Shown one piece after another: positions 23,783 through 35,812 of a stretch of DNA of 64,000 nt (position 1 is its first letter; each line of letters begins with the position of its first letter). A model generated the notes under the pieces. The model was not told where the DNA came from. It saw only the letters and a program-made list of their open reading frames with translations, and made no database searches. A program made the position numbers and the translations under genes. Source of the stretch: Costus lasius (taxonomy: Eukaryota; Streptophyta; Magnoliopsida; Zingiberales; Costaceae); contig CM050449.1 of assembly GCA_027563935.2 (NCBI GenBank), positions 46,846,507 through 46,910,506 of the forward strand, written 5' to 3'.

Positions 23783-24780
23783 CTCAAGCCCTAATCAATC
23801 AAACATGATCAGACCAGATCTCACTTACAATCAGAGTTTAAATCCCTTTAAACTGAACCAAAATAATTCAGTCCACACGATCTGAGTTAAGTAAGCCATA
23901 TCATCAAATTGTGCGACCCTAAGGGTTTCCTTTAAATGTCGGTAATGATAACTTACATTATCACGATCAGTGAGGGGTATCTAGCAACACATCACTGTCT
24001 CCCGATATAAAGGAAAGAGTCTTCCAAGACTACACCCAAACCATAGCACAAGTGTGAACCCAAGTCACTTGACATATGTGTTTCCTTTGCCACTGGATGT
24101 TCTTATTGGACAAGCGTGTCAAGCCTGTAATTCTAATATGATGAGAGTGGTTAGATCAGATGAACATAGTCACCTGGGTATGGCCATACACTTTCTCAAC
24201 CATCTCATCCAGGGGGCCCCTTCAGAACATCACACTCCAAACAAGGAGACGGCAATCCTATATCTATCACTAGTGCCCTAACATGACTCATGCTCATTAT
24301 CCAAGATAGTCTATAACCATTATGTTTCAAATGATATTGAACTACCTCAAAACAATGCCAATCATCATTTAGAAACACAAGTGATCTCAAGTCAGAGGAA
24401 ATATGCCACTTGTTTGCATACAAGGATTATTCACATTGTGACAAGCAATCGAATATCCTAAGTAGGGTCTGTCCAGTACATCCAATGTACCCATGAGTCT
24501 ACATTTTATTCCATGCTCAAAGCATCCTATAAGATTAGAACACATATTAGTCTCAATCATATCAAGGCTGTCTCATGTTCACCAAGATATCTCGACTAAG
24601 GACAATACTGCATGTCAGCCAAGCTGAACAGCATTGAGACAGTATTCAGAAGTATACATATTGCAGCAGATAATGTAACAACCTGAATAACAACCATTGC
24701 CTTTATAAACATAGAGTTTATACATGATACTGATATAATCCCAAGGCCTCAAACATTAGCCTTAAGGGCATACCCCAACA
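23783..24780 (-). repeat. B1 5' LTR, outer part
   Basis: Continuation of the B1 5' LTR after the B2 insertion (23783-23787 is the duplicated target). It matches 5385-6382 and ends at the TGTTGGGG terminus (24780), followed by the right TSD GGTTT (24781-24785). Confidence 0.94.
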
Positions 24781-24785
24781 GGTTT

Positions 24786-25477
24786 AGCTCTCAAACCGTA
24801 GAGGAATACTTTCGAAGTTCCCATAGGTTCGGCCAATGCCATGGTCTTGCGCCACTAAGCAGGTTTGCGCCTCTTGCTTGTTGCATCACCATCCAAGGTA
24901 TGCATGCGCTAAGCTCCAAGTACATGCACCACCCTAATCTTCTTCTCAGTCAAAAGCAAAAAGAAAAAGCGGCACGCAGGCCTCACGAGGATACATTGCA
25001 GGCATGCAAAGGGGGCTTGACTAATGATCACAACATCATGCAGAGTCAAGGTATTTACTCATGCAATTTTACATGCTCATGAAAAACATAAAATCTGAAA
25101 TTTTACATTTTCATAAAACCAGTTTCTTTTTCTCATCTTCTTCTCACAAATCCTTTGGTTTATTGTGATTTATTTTTCATGATGATTTCAGAGATCCTTT
25201 CGGCTGGCAATTTTGTCAGATCAAGAGACTTGGCCAGTCCGAAGACACAATGCCCGTCCTACTTGACAAAATTACGTGCGCCTTTGATCTTTAAATCAAA
25301 CAAGAAAAATAGTCCAAAAATCCAAAAGAGATTGAGAGGATGATAGAAACAAGAAACCCTAATTTTTTCTACTCTTAGAAAAATCGTTTGCCATGCATCA
25401 TGCTATTTACGAAAATAGAGATATGGCATGTGAGCATGGAAGAAAAGCGTAAAACATCGTTCGAGTCTTGCAAGTCC
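24786..25477 (-). other. A1 leader, PBS-proximal part
   Basis: Non-coding A-family leader continuing from 4703. It matches the A2 leader from about 30141 to 30870 in inverse orientation. Nothing else is recognised. Confidence 0.82.
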
Positions 25478-25488
25478 CTCTGATACCA
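25478..25488 (-). other. A1 primer-binding site (tRNA-iMet)
   Basis: Minus strand TGGTATCAGAG, one base inside the 5' LTR that starts at 25490. Confidence 0.88.
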
Positions 25489-25489
25489 C

Positions 25490-26390
25490 TGTTGGGAAAC
25501 CCCAGGGACATTTTACAATTTTCAGAGTTGTAGACATACATTTTACGCAGCGGATGAATGTCCCCGAAACAGGCCGGTCCCAAAAACCCAGTGAAGATCG
25601 CAAGCAAGGGAGTCGACACGATGAGTTAGTAAGTACCTTAGGAGCAATAGGGAGCGATGCCGATGTAGGCGTCCAAGTGTGCGCCCTCTGGAGTCTCGCA
25701 CACACGGATCTCTTGAGTTCTCTTCTTCCACGCCCGGTGCTAGCCTCAGGAAGAAGATCCAAGCCTTAGGAAGATGTTTTACTTCTCTTGCGCCACCTAG
25801 AGAAATAGATGCGCCAAGTGAAGAGGGAAAACTACCCAAGCCGCCAAGCCCTAGATCTCTTTGCGCCAAGAGGAAAGGAGGAAGAGGCTTGCGATTATGG
25901 AAGATGCGCTCTTGCTCCAAGCACTCACCCCTCTCCTTGTGTTCACGCCTTCAAGGATTGATTACATGTAAGAGGGGGCGACTAGGGTCACATTTATAGG
26001 GCAAGAGGTGGTTAGGGTAATGGCTAGGATCATGACAAGTGTAGGGCTAGGATGAGGAGGTTTGAGACAAGGAAAGTCTACAAGACATTTCCATAATTCT
26101 GATTCAACCTTTCCTTTTGTTCCCACGCCTTTCCTTGTGCGCAAGGCCTTGCCTTGCGCCTCAAGCAATGCCATAAAGGCATTCATTCCATCCTAGCAAG
26201 AGAGGGGAGGCGCCCTTTACTTCCATAATGAAGCAAAGGCGCCAACATGACCCCATTATGCCCCTAGGCGCCTAATGGTTCATGTTTCTCCCCATTATAC
26301 CCTTTTAGCCTCTCATCTCTTCATGAGAACTTGTCATTGGGCCTCATTGGATAATGAGCTAGCCCAAACTTCATTACATGGGTTGATTAA
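25490..26390 (-). repeat. A1 5' LTR, inner part
   Basis: LTR of family A ending GGGTTTCCCAACA on the minus strand; homologous to 47188-48086. Interrupted by D1. The total rejoined LTR is 1950 bp, against 1952 bp for solo LTR A3. Confidence 0.92.
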
Positions 26391-26688
26391 TGTTGGTGTA
26401 TATGCCCTGCAGACCAATGTATGGACATGGTCAGGCATTGTTTAAATGTACTTCGATAGAATTAATGAAATTGATATAATCAATAAAGGCATGGTCGTTA
26501 TTATGCAGATTGCTTTACCTGCGTTGATGTATTGAATTGCATAGATAATGTCCCGGGAGTTTGGATTGGATCCATTCTCATAAGTAATCCCCGGTCAAGG
26601 TGCCTTAGCCGATATGGGACAGCTTTGGTGCATGTGAGACTGGTGTATGGGCTGGTTAGGTGCGGGGCACAGTAACGCAGACATACAG

Positions 26689-26703
26689 GTGCATTGAATG
26701 CAC
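26689..26703 (+). promoter_or_regulatory. Hairpin H1 in the D-family LTR
   Basis: GTGCATT-G-AATGCAC inverted repeat, at the position where families A, B and C carry hairpins with different stems, each followed by a GACCC/GATCC-like box and GTGAGG or a variant. Confidence 0.55.
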
Positions 26704-27416
26704 TAGAGTGATCCACCGTGAGGATTGACTTGTCTAGTCAACAAGTCAATCTCACATGCAAGAGGTTTGCATTGATCCTTAGACTTGAGGTATTCATGTC
26801 TAGATATGATGATGGGTATGTTTTGATACAGTCTTACGTCTCTCCGTAAATGGGTGATCAAAACGACTGTCATTGAGCATGTCATAAGTCATGTAGAGAC
26901 ATGGATGACCAATAGTAGGATTTGCCCCTTCCTTCCGAGGAAGCATGATATCCACCTCGGGGCGCCCCACCTTATTGGTGCATGACAGGAAAGTGTGGCC
27001 ACACTTGTTGAGTCATGACCAATGCATTGGATAATAAACTTGAGACTAATCCAATGGCAGGATATCAGTTTAGGCAAAGGGATCTAGAATGCATGGAATC
27101 CTCGTTGCTTGTTAGGGAGTTGTTGCCAGATGACTTAAGTCCTATGACATGGGTAGTAGTGATGTGTTGCTAGATACCTCTCACTACTTATGATGATATT
27201 CAATCATCATTGCTATCATCATTAGGATCCTACCGGGTCACACGCAATAGACTCTTGACGTTGTTTTATGATCTGGAAATCTTGGAATATATTTGAGTTC
27301 ATTATTCTGAGTCCAAGACAGATTCATGGTTGAATCTGAGTCCAATTGGGATTCATGAGTTTGTATATATATCCTAGTCAAGTTGGACTTGAATAAAGGA
27401 TTATATACCATGTTGG

Positions 27417-27705
27417 ATTCGAATCCTAATCTAATTAAGAGTTGGAATCCTAATCCTATTAGGAATTGGAATCCTAATCCAACTAGGAGTTGGAATCCTA
27501 ATCTAATTAGGAGTTGGAATCCTAACCCTATTAGGAATTGGAATCCTAATCCAACTAGGAGTTGGAATCCTAATTTAATTAGGAGTTAGAATCCTAACCC
27601 TATTGGGAATTAGAGTCCTATTCCAACTAGGAGTTGGAATCCTAATTCAATTAGGAGTTGGAATTCTAATTCTACTAGAAATGAGAATCCTAATCTAATT
27701 AGGAT
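27417..27705 (+). repeat. 24-bp tandem repeat array with 72-bp higher-order period
   Basis: About 12 copies of a 24-bp unit of the form GGAATCCTAATCTAATTAGG with three alternating variants (centres CTAATTAG, CCTATTAG, CCAACTAG) that repeat as triplets. Each unit is itself nearly palindromic (TCCTAAT/ATTAGGA). The open frame across it (8-residue repeats) is a by-product of the period being divisible by 3. Confidence 0.92.
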
Positions 27706-28819
27706 TCAAATCCTAATGAGAATTAGATTTGGATAAGGCCCATAGTGGTTGGGTGCAAATCCTAATCCAACTAGGATTCAAATCCTAAAGAGAATTGGAT
27801 TTGGATAAGGCTCATTGTGTTGGGCGCAAATCCTAATCCAATAAGGATGTATTTCCATGGGCCTAATTAGTGTTGAGATCCAAATCCAATTAAGGATTGT
27901 GGATTAATTCTAATTGAGGCAAGTTTGAATCCTAATAGGAGTTGGAAATACACTTGGCGCATGGGATAATTCCATATATGGAATTTGCGCCAATTAGGCT
28001 GTATGAATCCTTTTGGAAAGTTGCTTCCTCAAGTGGAAACTATCTTGGATGTGTGGGGCTGATATGTTGGCAAGTATGGCTTGATTTATTCAAGCAATGA
28101 TTTGGCCAATCATATATGGAAAGTCCTAATTGAATTGGAACTCAAATTACCTCTCTTGATAAGGCAAGAAGCTAGATTCTTTCCATGCTTCATGTTGCGC
28201 CTATTCAAGAGAGGATGTGGCTGAACTCTTATGGCAATTCCTTGGAGGAATTGCACCAAGAGCATAGAAGGAAAGAGAGGTGGCGGTTTGGCTTGGTCGG
28301 TTATAAAAGAAGGGGTATGCGCCCCCTCTTGTGATGATGATTGGATGATCATTAGATGAACATCAAGTGCAGAATTCTTCTTGAGGAAAAGGCAACTTGG
28401 AGTTGCGCAAGCCCTAGAATTCAAGCCGCCCTCTTCTTCTTGTAGAGCGCCACCCTCTCTTCTCTTCCTCTTGTCTTTGGCCGAGAGTCTCCAAGCAAGG
28501 AGACAAGTTGGCGTGAAGAGCAAGGAGGAAGGAGAAGGAGATTCCGAGAGGTGATCTTCTCTTCCCGAGGCTAGCACCGAGCGTGGAAGGGAGCAACGTT
28601 GAGAAGGTCGACGCGTGGATACTTGTAGAGGACGAGCACGTGAGCGTCTTCAACTTGGCACCTTCATCCTAACAAGCAATAGAGGTACTAACCCTAACAC
28701 ATCCTTGTGTTCTCTCTCTCGCATGGATCCTTGGGAAAGGAATGTGTTTCGGGTGTAATGCTTCTTCCACTGCGTCCTGGGACTGCAAAATTTTAAATTA
28801 CACCCGGCATTCCTCAACA

Positions 28820-29868
28820 GAGCACTTGGATCCAATCCAATGCAACCCTAATCCAAATGTGACCAACCATGGTCAAATACGGGTCAACCTGCCAAAAATG
28901 AAGTTTGGCTCCAATAACATTCTTCCATCTCATCAGGCCCATTGGCGCTGATGAAATCTCCCAATTAGATCCGAGTTATCCAATAACTCGATCATAAGGC
29001 TTCCCGATCAATACGAGAACTCAAGTATCAAGGTGTGCGACCCTGTAGGTTCCTCTGACGCTGGCAGTGCTGACCAGAGGTCATCACAAGCAGTGAGTGG
29101 CACCTAGCAGTGCATCGCTGCTACCCAGGTCGTTGGAATGGATATCGACATCGACATCCCCATCATCGCAACTAGGTACAGATGCATTACAGTCTCTTTG
29201 CCATACTGATATCTGATTGGACAAGTGTGTCACCACTTGTTTTCATCCAATCACATGGCTATGACTAAAACAGGTTCTCACCTGGGTATGGCCATACACT
29301 CTCAGTCATAGAACCATAAAGGAGCTCCATGGATATCATACTTCCTTAGAGAAGGGGCAAATCCTATGTTTGTCCATTGATCTTCTCATATGGGTCGTGA
29401 CATGCTCAATAACAACCGTTATGACCTCCCAGTTACGGCAAGGTGTTAGGTTGTATCAAAGCAAGTCCCTAACCATATAGAATGATCAATGACCTCAAGT
29501 CAAGGGATCAATGCATCTCCTGTCACTTATGAGGATAACTCATGACACCAAGTCATAGCCTCATAGCGGGTCTATCCAGTATATCCTCCAATGATATACC
29601 CATGTGTCTGCGTTAGCACCACGTGCCTAACCAGCCCACATACGAGTCTCTCAAGTACCAGAGCTATCCCATATCCACTCAGGTACATCGACTGGGGACA
29701 ATTATTTGAGCACAGATCCAATCTGTCTCCAGGGACATTATCATATAAGTACACAATCGCAGGTGTAGTCAAACAATGATAACGATAATGCCAGAATGAT
29801 ATATAAATATCAATGTCAAGTAATACATAAGTTGACCAAAACTAGGTCATAGGGCATATACACTAACA
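28820..29868 (-). repeat. A1 5' LTR, outer part
   Basis: Rest of the A1 LTR, matching 48087-49139 of A3. It contains hairpin GTATATC-CTCCAAT-GATATAC (29579-29599), palindrome GTATGGCCATAC (29286-29297) and TGACC-AGA-GGTCA (29071-29083). Its right end at 29868 is the TGTTAGTG terminus. Confidence 0.93.
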
Positions 29869-30128
29869 GTGCTTGCTTTGAAGAAGGAGCACAAGGCTTG
29901 GATCTTCTTGCCGAGGCCAGCACCGAACGTGGAAGAAGAGGACTTGAGACATCCGTGTGTGTGAGACTGCAGAGGGCGCACACTTGGGCACCTACATTGG
30001 CATCACTCCAAATTGCTTCTAAGGTATTTTTCTATCTCATCGTGTCGACTCCCTCGCATGCGATCTTCACTGTATTTATAAAATCTCTATCTCTGAAAAT
30101 TGTAAAATGTCCCCGGGGTTTCCCAACA
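29869..30128 (+). repeat. A2 5' LTR, terminal part
   Basis: Last 260 bp of an A-family LTR ending GGGGTTTCCCAACA. The open frame at 29898-30140 is LTR sequence, not a gene. Confidence 0.9.
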
Positions 30129-30129
30129 G

Positions 30130-30140
30130 TGGTATCATAG
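30130..30140 (+). other. A2 primer-binding site, one mismatch
   Basis: TGGTATCATAG; the consensus has G where T stands at position 9. Confidence 0.8.
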
Positions 30141-31749
30141 GGACTTACGAGACTCAATCGATGTAATTCCATGCTTTTCCATGCTCACATGCCATATCTC
30201 AATTTTTTGAAAATTGCATGATCACATGGCAAACGATTTTTCTAAGTAGGAAAAATTAGGGTTTCTTGTTCCTATCATCTTATCAATCTCTTTTGGATTT
30301 TTGGGTTATTTTTCTTGCTTAATTTAAAGATCAAAGGCACACGTAGTTTTGTCAAGTAGGACGGGCATTGTGTCTTTGAACTAGCTGAGTCTCTTGATAT
30401 GACAAAATTGCCAGCCAAAAGGATCTATGAAATCATCATGAAAAATTAATCACAAATAACCAAAAGATTTGTGATTAGAAGATGAGGAAAAGAGACTTGT
30501 TTTATGAAAAAGTAAAATTTCAGATTTTATGTTTTTCATGAGCATGTAGAATTGCATGAGTAAATACCCCTTTTGTGCATAATGTTGTGATCATGTGTCA
30601 AGCCCTTTTGCATGCCTGTGATGTATCCATGTGCGGCCTTCGTGCCATCTTTTATTTTGCCTAAGTTGAAGATTAGGGGATACATCCTTGGAGATTGGCG
30701 CATGCTTGGAGCTTGGTGCGCAAACTTCAACTAATGGTGGCACAAGATGGGTTGGCCGAGCCTTAGGGCTTGTGTGCTAGCCATCTTGGCGCTTGGATGG
30801 TGGCGGCTCTTCCTTGGAGGAAGCCCATGGCATTGGCCGAACCTTGGGGATGTACCCCTAGGGTTTGAGAGCTAAACTATGATGAGAAGGACCTTGGAGC
30901 CAACCTTGAAGACCAAGCTAGAGGTCGGCTAGGCTAGGCCTAGTTTTAGGGGGCTTGAGTCATAGGTCAAGAGTTGAACCTCCTTTTAGCATGGGTTGGT
31001 TCAATGTCTTGAATAGGCTATGATCACATCATTCTTTCACTGTTTTCCTTATCTGCTAAAGCATGCCTGTGATGTGTTATCGTTATGTTATCACTATAGG
31101 ATTGCATACTTGTATTGTCAGACATAAGATAAAACTTATGAGACCTCAAAAACCCTCATTCAAAATATTAAGCCTAGTAGCCTGCTAACGCGTAGCCCTC
31201 ACTAAGCTATCGATCAGTGGAGTTGTGAACTGTTTGCCGCCCGCGTGGGATACACCCACTTATCTTTAGAAAGTGCGTGGTGGCAATGGTTTCCCCAGTC
31301 CAGATTTAACCTGTGGGTGCTTTCGCAAGGAAACTTGTTGGCCCTGGGCATAACGGTTAGGAATGGACTTGATTAGATTTTCATATGTGCTGGACACATG
31401 ATGAAACTCTAGAGGCAACATTGAGAGGTTAGGGTTTCATGTTGTATCTAGCCCTTGCTGGACATGGAATGCCTAGACTGTCTCAACAAGGGGAGTTACT
31501 TGGAGCAACCGGGTGGCATGCGTACCTTAAGAAGCATGGGTCACTTTGTGCATCTCATCCCACCCTCGTGGGACGTGAAGCCTCATGGGGAATAAGGATC
31601 TCATCTCACTAGGAAATCTTAAATTTCACGATTGACTTTGTGAGTTGTCAATTCAATTAAAATAGTTGGAGCGAAGATCATTTAAAACAAGTCCAGTTTA
31701 AATGATTCGAAGTAGTACTAATCTGTTGTTTCTTGGATGTTGTAGAACA
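30141..31749 (+). other. A2 untranslated leader
   Basis: About 1.6 kb of non-coding leader, collinear with the A1 leader. Leader hairpin 3 is perfect here (TCCCAC-CCTC-GTGGGA, 31557-31572). The copy of hairpin 2 near 31450 is decayed. Confidence 0.85.
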
Positions 31750-33594
31750 ATGGCTATGAACACTGGTGGATTGACACTCTGATCCCTTTTAGATAAGGAT
31801 AATTTGGTTAGAACCAACTTTATGGACTGGCATTGGAACTTGAGGATAGCCCTCAAGCTCGAGAAGAAATTGTATGTCCTTGAACAGCCTCTTCTTGCGG
31901 CTCCTCCGCCTAATGCCCGAGCGGCAGACAGGGATACTTTTAGAAAGCATCAGGATGACTCTTTGGAGGCTGCATGTCTCATGCTAGCCACTATACTTTA
32001 GGTGCAATATGAGGAGCAGAACGCTTTTCAGATGATCACTCATTTGAAACAGATGTTCGAGGCTCAGGCTAGAACTGAGAGATATGACACTGCCAAAGCA
32101 GTTTTTCGGTGCAAGTTGTCTGAGGGTGCACCAGTGGGACCCCACGTTCTCAAGCTGATTGGGAATGTGGATCATCTCAGGAGACTGTGGCATACCATAG
32201 ACAACAAGCTGGTTGTGGATCTTATTCTGCAGTCCCTACCCCCTAGATTCAGTCAGTTTATCATAAATTTTAACATGAACCAGATTGATTGCACAAGGGA
32301 GGAACTACTGAATATGCTCCAAACAACCGAGTGTGAGATGCGTAAGACCATTCCCAATTCTGTTCTTTTGGTCCCTACGACCAAGAAGATAAAGAAGAAG
32401 GGTAAGGCACGTGCTAAGGCCAGTGCTAGGGGTCCAACCAAGGCACTGAAGAAAAAGGCGAAGAAGTCAAAGAAGCAGAGGTGCTTCCACTATGGCGAGC
32501 AGGGTCACTGGAGGAGGGACTGCAAGCAATTTCAGAATGAGGAGAAGAATGGTTTGGCCTTAGCTTCTAGCTCAGATATTTATGTTACAGAAGTCAACCT
32601 TTCTACTTCTATGTCATGGGTATTGGATACTGCATGTGGAGCTCATATTTGTACAAATATGCAGGGGCTCAAGAAATGTAGATCGGTGCGGCCTGGAAAG
32701 ATTGACCTACGAGTTGGAAACGGGGCACAAGTTGCTGCTGTTACTGTAGGAGTTTTGACTCTCTCCCTGCCTTCTAGACTTCAACTAGAGTTAGATAATT
32801 GCTATTATGTACCTTCGCTTACTAAGAACATTGTATCAATTCCTTGCTTGGCAAAAAAGGGATTTAATAAGAACTCTTGTTCTTTTTCATTTGCAAATAT
32901 GTTATATGGAAAGGGTACTTTGTGCAATGGTCTATATGTGTTGGACATGGATAACTCTATTTGTAACATAAATAATATAAGGACCAAACTAAGTCGTTCA
33001 GTTTTTGCTTTCCTATGGCATTGTCGATTAGCCCATATAAATAAGAATCGCATCCAATAGCTCCAGGCAAATGGGTTGTTAGATTCAAGTTCCTTGGAGA
33101 AATTTGATACTTGTGAACCTTGTTTATTAGGGTGAATGACGAAAGCACCCTTCACCAAGATTGGTGAGAGGGCAGGAGAATTATTGGATCTCATACATAC
33201 TGATGTGTGTGGGCCATTCAATAAACAAGCCAGAGGAGGGTACAACTACTTCATCACATTTAATGATGACTTCAGTAGATATGGTTATGTCTACTTGATG
33301 AGACATAAGTCTGAATCTTTTGAGAAATTTATGGAGTTCAGACATGAAGTAGAGAACCAGCTTGGTAGATCCATTAAGGCTCTTCGATCAAATCGTGGTG
33401 GAGAGTACCTGAGTGGTGAGTTCTTTGACTATCTGAGAGAGTGTGGGATCCTATCCCAACTCACTCCTCCTGTAACACCTCAATAGAATGGTGTGTCTGA
33501 AAGTAGAAATCGAACCTTCTTCGACATGGTTCGGTCTATGATGAGTCATGCAACTGTACCTCCCACATTCTGGGGTCATGCACTTGAGTCCTAA
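31750..33594 (+). pseudogene. A2 gag-pol pseudogene, Gag to integrase block
   Basis: Copia frame from ATG 31750 with stops at TGA 31780-31782, TAG 31999-32001, TAG 33058-33060, TGA 33133-33135 and TAG 33484-33486. Recognisable: Gag, a CCHC knuckle with its second Cys replaced by Tyr (CFHYGEQGHW), protease VLDTACGAH, pre-integrase LWHCRLAHINKN, and integrase core with RSNRGGEY (second catalytic Asp replaced by Asn) and NGVSESRN. A 12-bp deletion after the protease removes four residues found in A1. The block ends at about 33594, where filler DNA and B3 begin. Clearly dead. Confidence 0.92.
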
Positions 33595-33627
33595 CTGACT
33601 TTGCATGCACCAAGTCCTAACTGACTT
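33587..33627. repeat. 15-bp direct repeat at the A2/B3 junction (filler DNA)
   Basis: AGTCCTAACTGACTT occurs at 33587-33601 and 33613-33627. Other B leaders have it once, so the first copy looks like filler copied during end joining. Confidence 0.75.
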
Positions 33628-34113
33628 GAGTCGACCTAATGGTCAACCATGCATGCGCTTGGCTGAACAACCCTCATGAGTTCTGGCAAGCGGGTGTGAC
33701 CCCGGGCCTAACTCATACGCGTTCACTGGTTGTCTCAACCAGACATCGCTACACACTTGTCTGCAGTCGACCTATAGCCACCTTGTGCTTGCGCACAGAT
33801 GCCATCTGGTCGACCCATCTAGGCTATCAGATGGTCTGATCAGACTGTTTGGATCTTAACTAGGTGATGACTTCAACCCTACTAACCCGTCTAAGGGTTT
33901 ATAGCAAGCGCTTAGATCTAAGTGAGGCGCGCAAGTGATTAAGTTTTTTAAGAAAAACTACAACATTCAACATGCGCAACTATGTAAGCATAAAACATGC
34001 GCCAACATAAAATATATTCAACTAGTAGTTTCGCATGAAGAGAAAACTTAGATCTATGCATAAACGCATACATGGATCACCTTCAGCAATCATATGAACA
34101 TATATAAACCAAT

Positions 34114-34125
34114 GCTCTGATACCA
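34114..34125 (-). other. B3 primer-binding site (tRNA-iMet)
   Basis: Perfect TGGTATCAGAGC on the minus strand, two bases inside the LTR. Confidence 0.9.
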
Positions 34126-34127
34126 AT

Positions 34128-35812
34128 TGAAAGCCCCCTAAATCTAAGGGGGGACGAAACCCTAATAGGAGGCGCATATAAAATTCGCAAGGAAGCAAGG
34201 GTTTCTTAAAGATCTTTTACGTGCCATATGAACAACTGTCAAATGATTGAATAGATCAAGAAGAAGATCATACCATAGCCATTGATTTGAATGGCGTCTT
34301 GGAAGAAGATGGCGAAAGGGCTCTCCTCCAAAGGTGACGCACACAAGAGGATGATGACTACTCCTTGTGTTCCTTGTGCTAGCAAGGTTCTCCAAGTGCC
34401 CTTATCGTATGGAAGGGATGAGATCTACACTTCTTGGCCGAATCCTCTCTTGTCATCGACCTTCACCACGCAAGAGTGAGTCTTCGAGAGCAAGGGGCGA
34501 GAGAGGAGAATAGAGAAGCGTTGCACTCGAACGTGGAGGCGTTTTCCACTTTGGAAAACCGAATTTCCAAAAATAGCAAATGCTTCAATACATGCGTTAT
34601 GCGTTCACTCCAAGTGAACCGAACGCTCATCCCTCTAAATTGAACCATGCTCTCATACATGAGCCGGTTCAATTTGGATTTGGTTCAAGGACCAAATCAA
34701 GCCAAGCCTTGGTCCAGATCACCTTAAACCCTAAGATTCAAGATCTGACCATTCATCTCTTGATGCTCTTGATCTCACCGATCTAGCATCAATTCTCTCG
34801 ATCGAAGCTTACCGATCTCAAGCCCTAATCAATCAAACATGATCAGACCAGATCTCACTTACAATCAGAGTTTAAATCCCTTAAACTGAACCAAAACAAT
34901 TCAGTCCACACGATCTGACTTAAGTAAGCCATATCGTCAAATTGTGCGACCCTAAGGGTTTCCTTTAAATGTCGGTAACGATAACTTATGTTATCACGAT
35001 CAGTGAGGGGTATCTAGCAACACATCACTGTCTCCCGATATAAAGGAAAGAGTCTTCCAAGACTACACCCAAACCATAGCACAAGTGTGAATCCACTTCA
35101 CTAGACATACATGTTTCCTTTGCCACTGGATGTTCTTATTGGACATGCGTGTCAAGCTTGTAACTCCAATATGATGAGGATGATTAGATCAGATGAACAT
35201 AGTCATCTGGGTATGGCCATACACTTTCTCAATCATCTCATCCAGGGGGCCCCTTTAGAACATCACACTCCAAACTAGGAGACGGCAATCCTTTATCTAT
35301 CACTAGTGTCCTAACCTGACTCATGATCATTATCCAAGATAGTCTATAACCATTATGTTTCAAATGATATTGAACTACCTCAAAACAATGACAATCATCA
35401 TTTAGAAACACAAGTGATCTCAAGTCAGAGGAAGTATGCCACTTGTTTGCATACAAGGATTATTCACATTGTGACAAGCAATTGAACATCCTAGTAGGGT
35501 CTGTCCAGTACATCCAATGTACCTATGAGTCTACATCTTATTCCATGCTCGAAGCATCCTATAAGATTAGAACACATATTAGTCTCAATCATATTAAGGC
35601 TGTCTCATGTTCACCAAGATATCTCGACTAAGGACTTAACTGCATGTCAGCCAAGCTGAACAGCATTGAGACATTATTCAGAAGTATACATATGACAGCA
35701 GATAATGCAACAACATGAATAACAACCATTACCTTTATAAACATGAAGTTTATACATGATACTGATACAATCCCGAGGCCTCAAACATTAGCCTTAAGGG
35801 CATTCCCCAACA
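34128..35812 (-). repeat. B3 5' LTR
   Basis: Complete 1685-bp B-family LTR. Its PBS-proximal end (TGAAAGCCCCCTAAATC) differs from the B1 version, marking a subfamily. Confidence 0.92.

Larger units (their letters stand above)
4704..24780 (-). mobile_element. Copia element B1 (family B), full length, interrupted by B2
   Basis: Minus-strand element bounded by a perfect 5-bp TSD GGTTT (4699-4703 and 24781-24785). Both termini are TG...CA. 3' LTR 4704-6382; PPT just inside it; gag-pol 6403-10296; leader 10297-12111; PBS 12112-12122; 5' LTR 12125-12811 plus 23788-24780, split by B2. The rejoined 5' LTR is 1680 bp against 1679 bp for the 3' LTR, with about 15 substitutions seen by eye. It inserted into the A1 leader. 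Confidence 0.95.
26391..28819 (+). mobile_element. D1: lone copia-type LTR (family D) in the A1 LTR
   Basis: 2429 bp starting TGTTGGTGTATATGCCC and ending CCTCAACA, with no PBS, PPT or coding sequence, so most likely a solo LTR. Comparison with uninterrupted A3 (48081-48092) shows the target sequence GATTAAGCAC. Left flank GATTAA and right flank GAGCAC do not form a clean TSD, so a small deletion or irregular excision is likely. It shares short conserved LTR blocks with families A, B and C. Confidence 0.78.
1..29868 (-). mobile_element. Copia element A1 (Angela-like, family A), interrupted, left end outside window
   Basis: Minus-strand Ty1/copia element. Read right to left it has a 5' LTR (28820-29868 plus 25490-26390), an initiator-Met PBS, a leader (24786-25477 plus 3819-4703) and gag-pol (3818 to the window edge). 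Its 3' LTR lies left of base 1. It is split by B1 (4704-24780) in the leader and by D1 (26391-28819) in the 5' LTR. It is itself inserted in the A2 5' LTR: A2 LTR sequence resumes at 29869. The predicted TSD is GTGCT (29869-29873); its partner is outside the window. Confidence 0.88.
33595..35812 (-). mobile_element. B3: truncated copia remnant (leader plus 5' LTR), family B
   Basis: Minus-strand remnant: leader piece about 33602-34113, PBS 34114-34125, 5' LTR 34128-35812 (1685 bp, TG...CA). Coding sequence and 3' LTR are gone, together with roughly 0.6 kb of A2 between integrase and RT. The right border is clean (A2 resumes at 35813 with GTCTG, the expected TSD); the left border is a deletion junction. 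Confidence 0.88.

Noticed and set aside
25543..25999. Several 100-125 codon frames on both strands, repeated at 47179-47655
   Set aside because: Family A LTR sequence; the same frames in A3 are altered by indels and no domain is visible.
27383..27589. Possible CRISPR-like array or repetitive protein (8-residue repeats)
   Set aside because: The copies are contiguous without spacers and the sequence is plant LTR DNA; the protein repeat results only from a 24-bp period.
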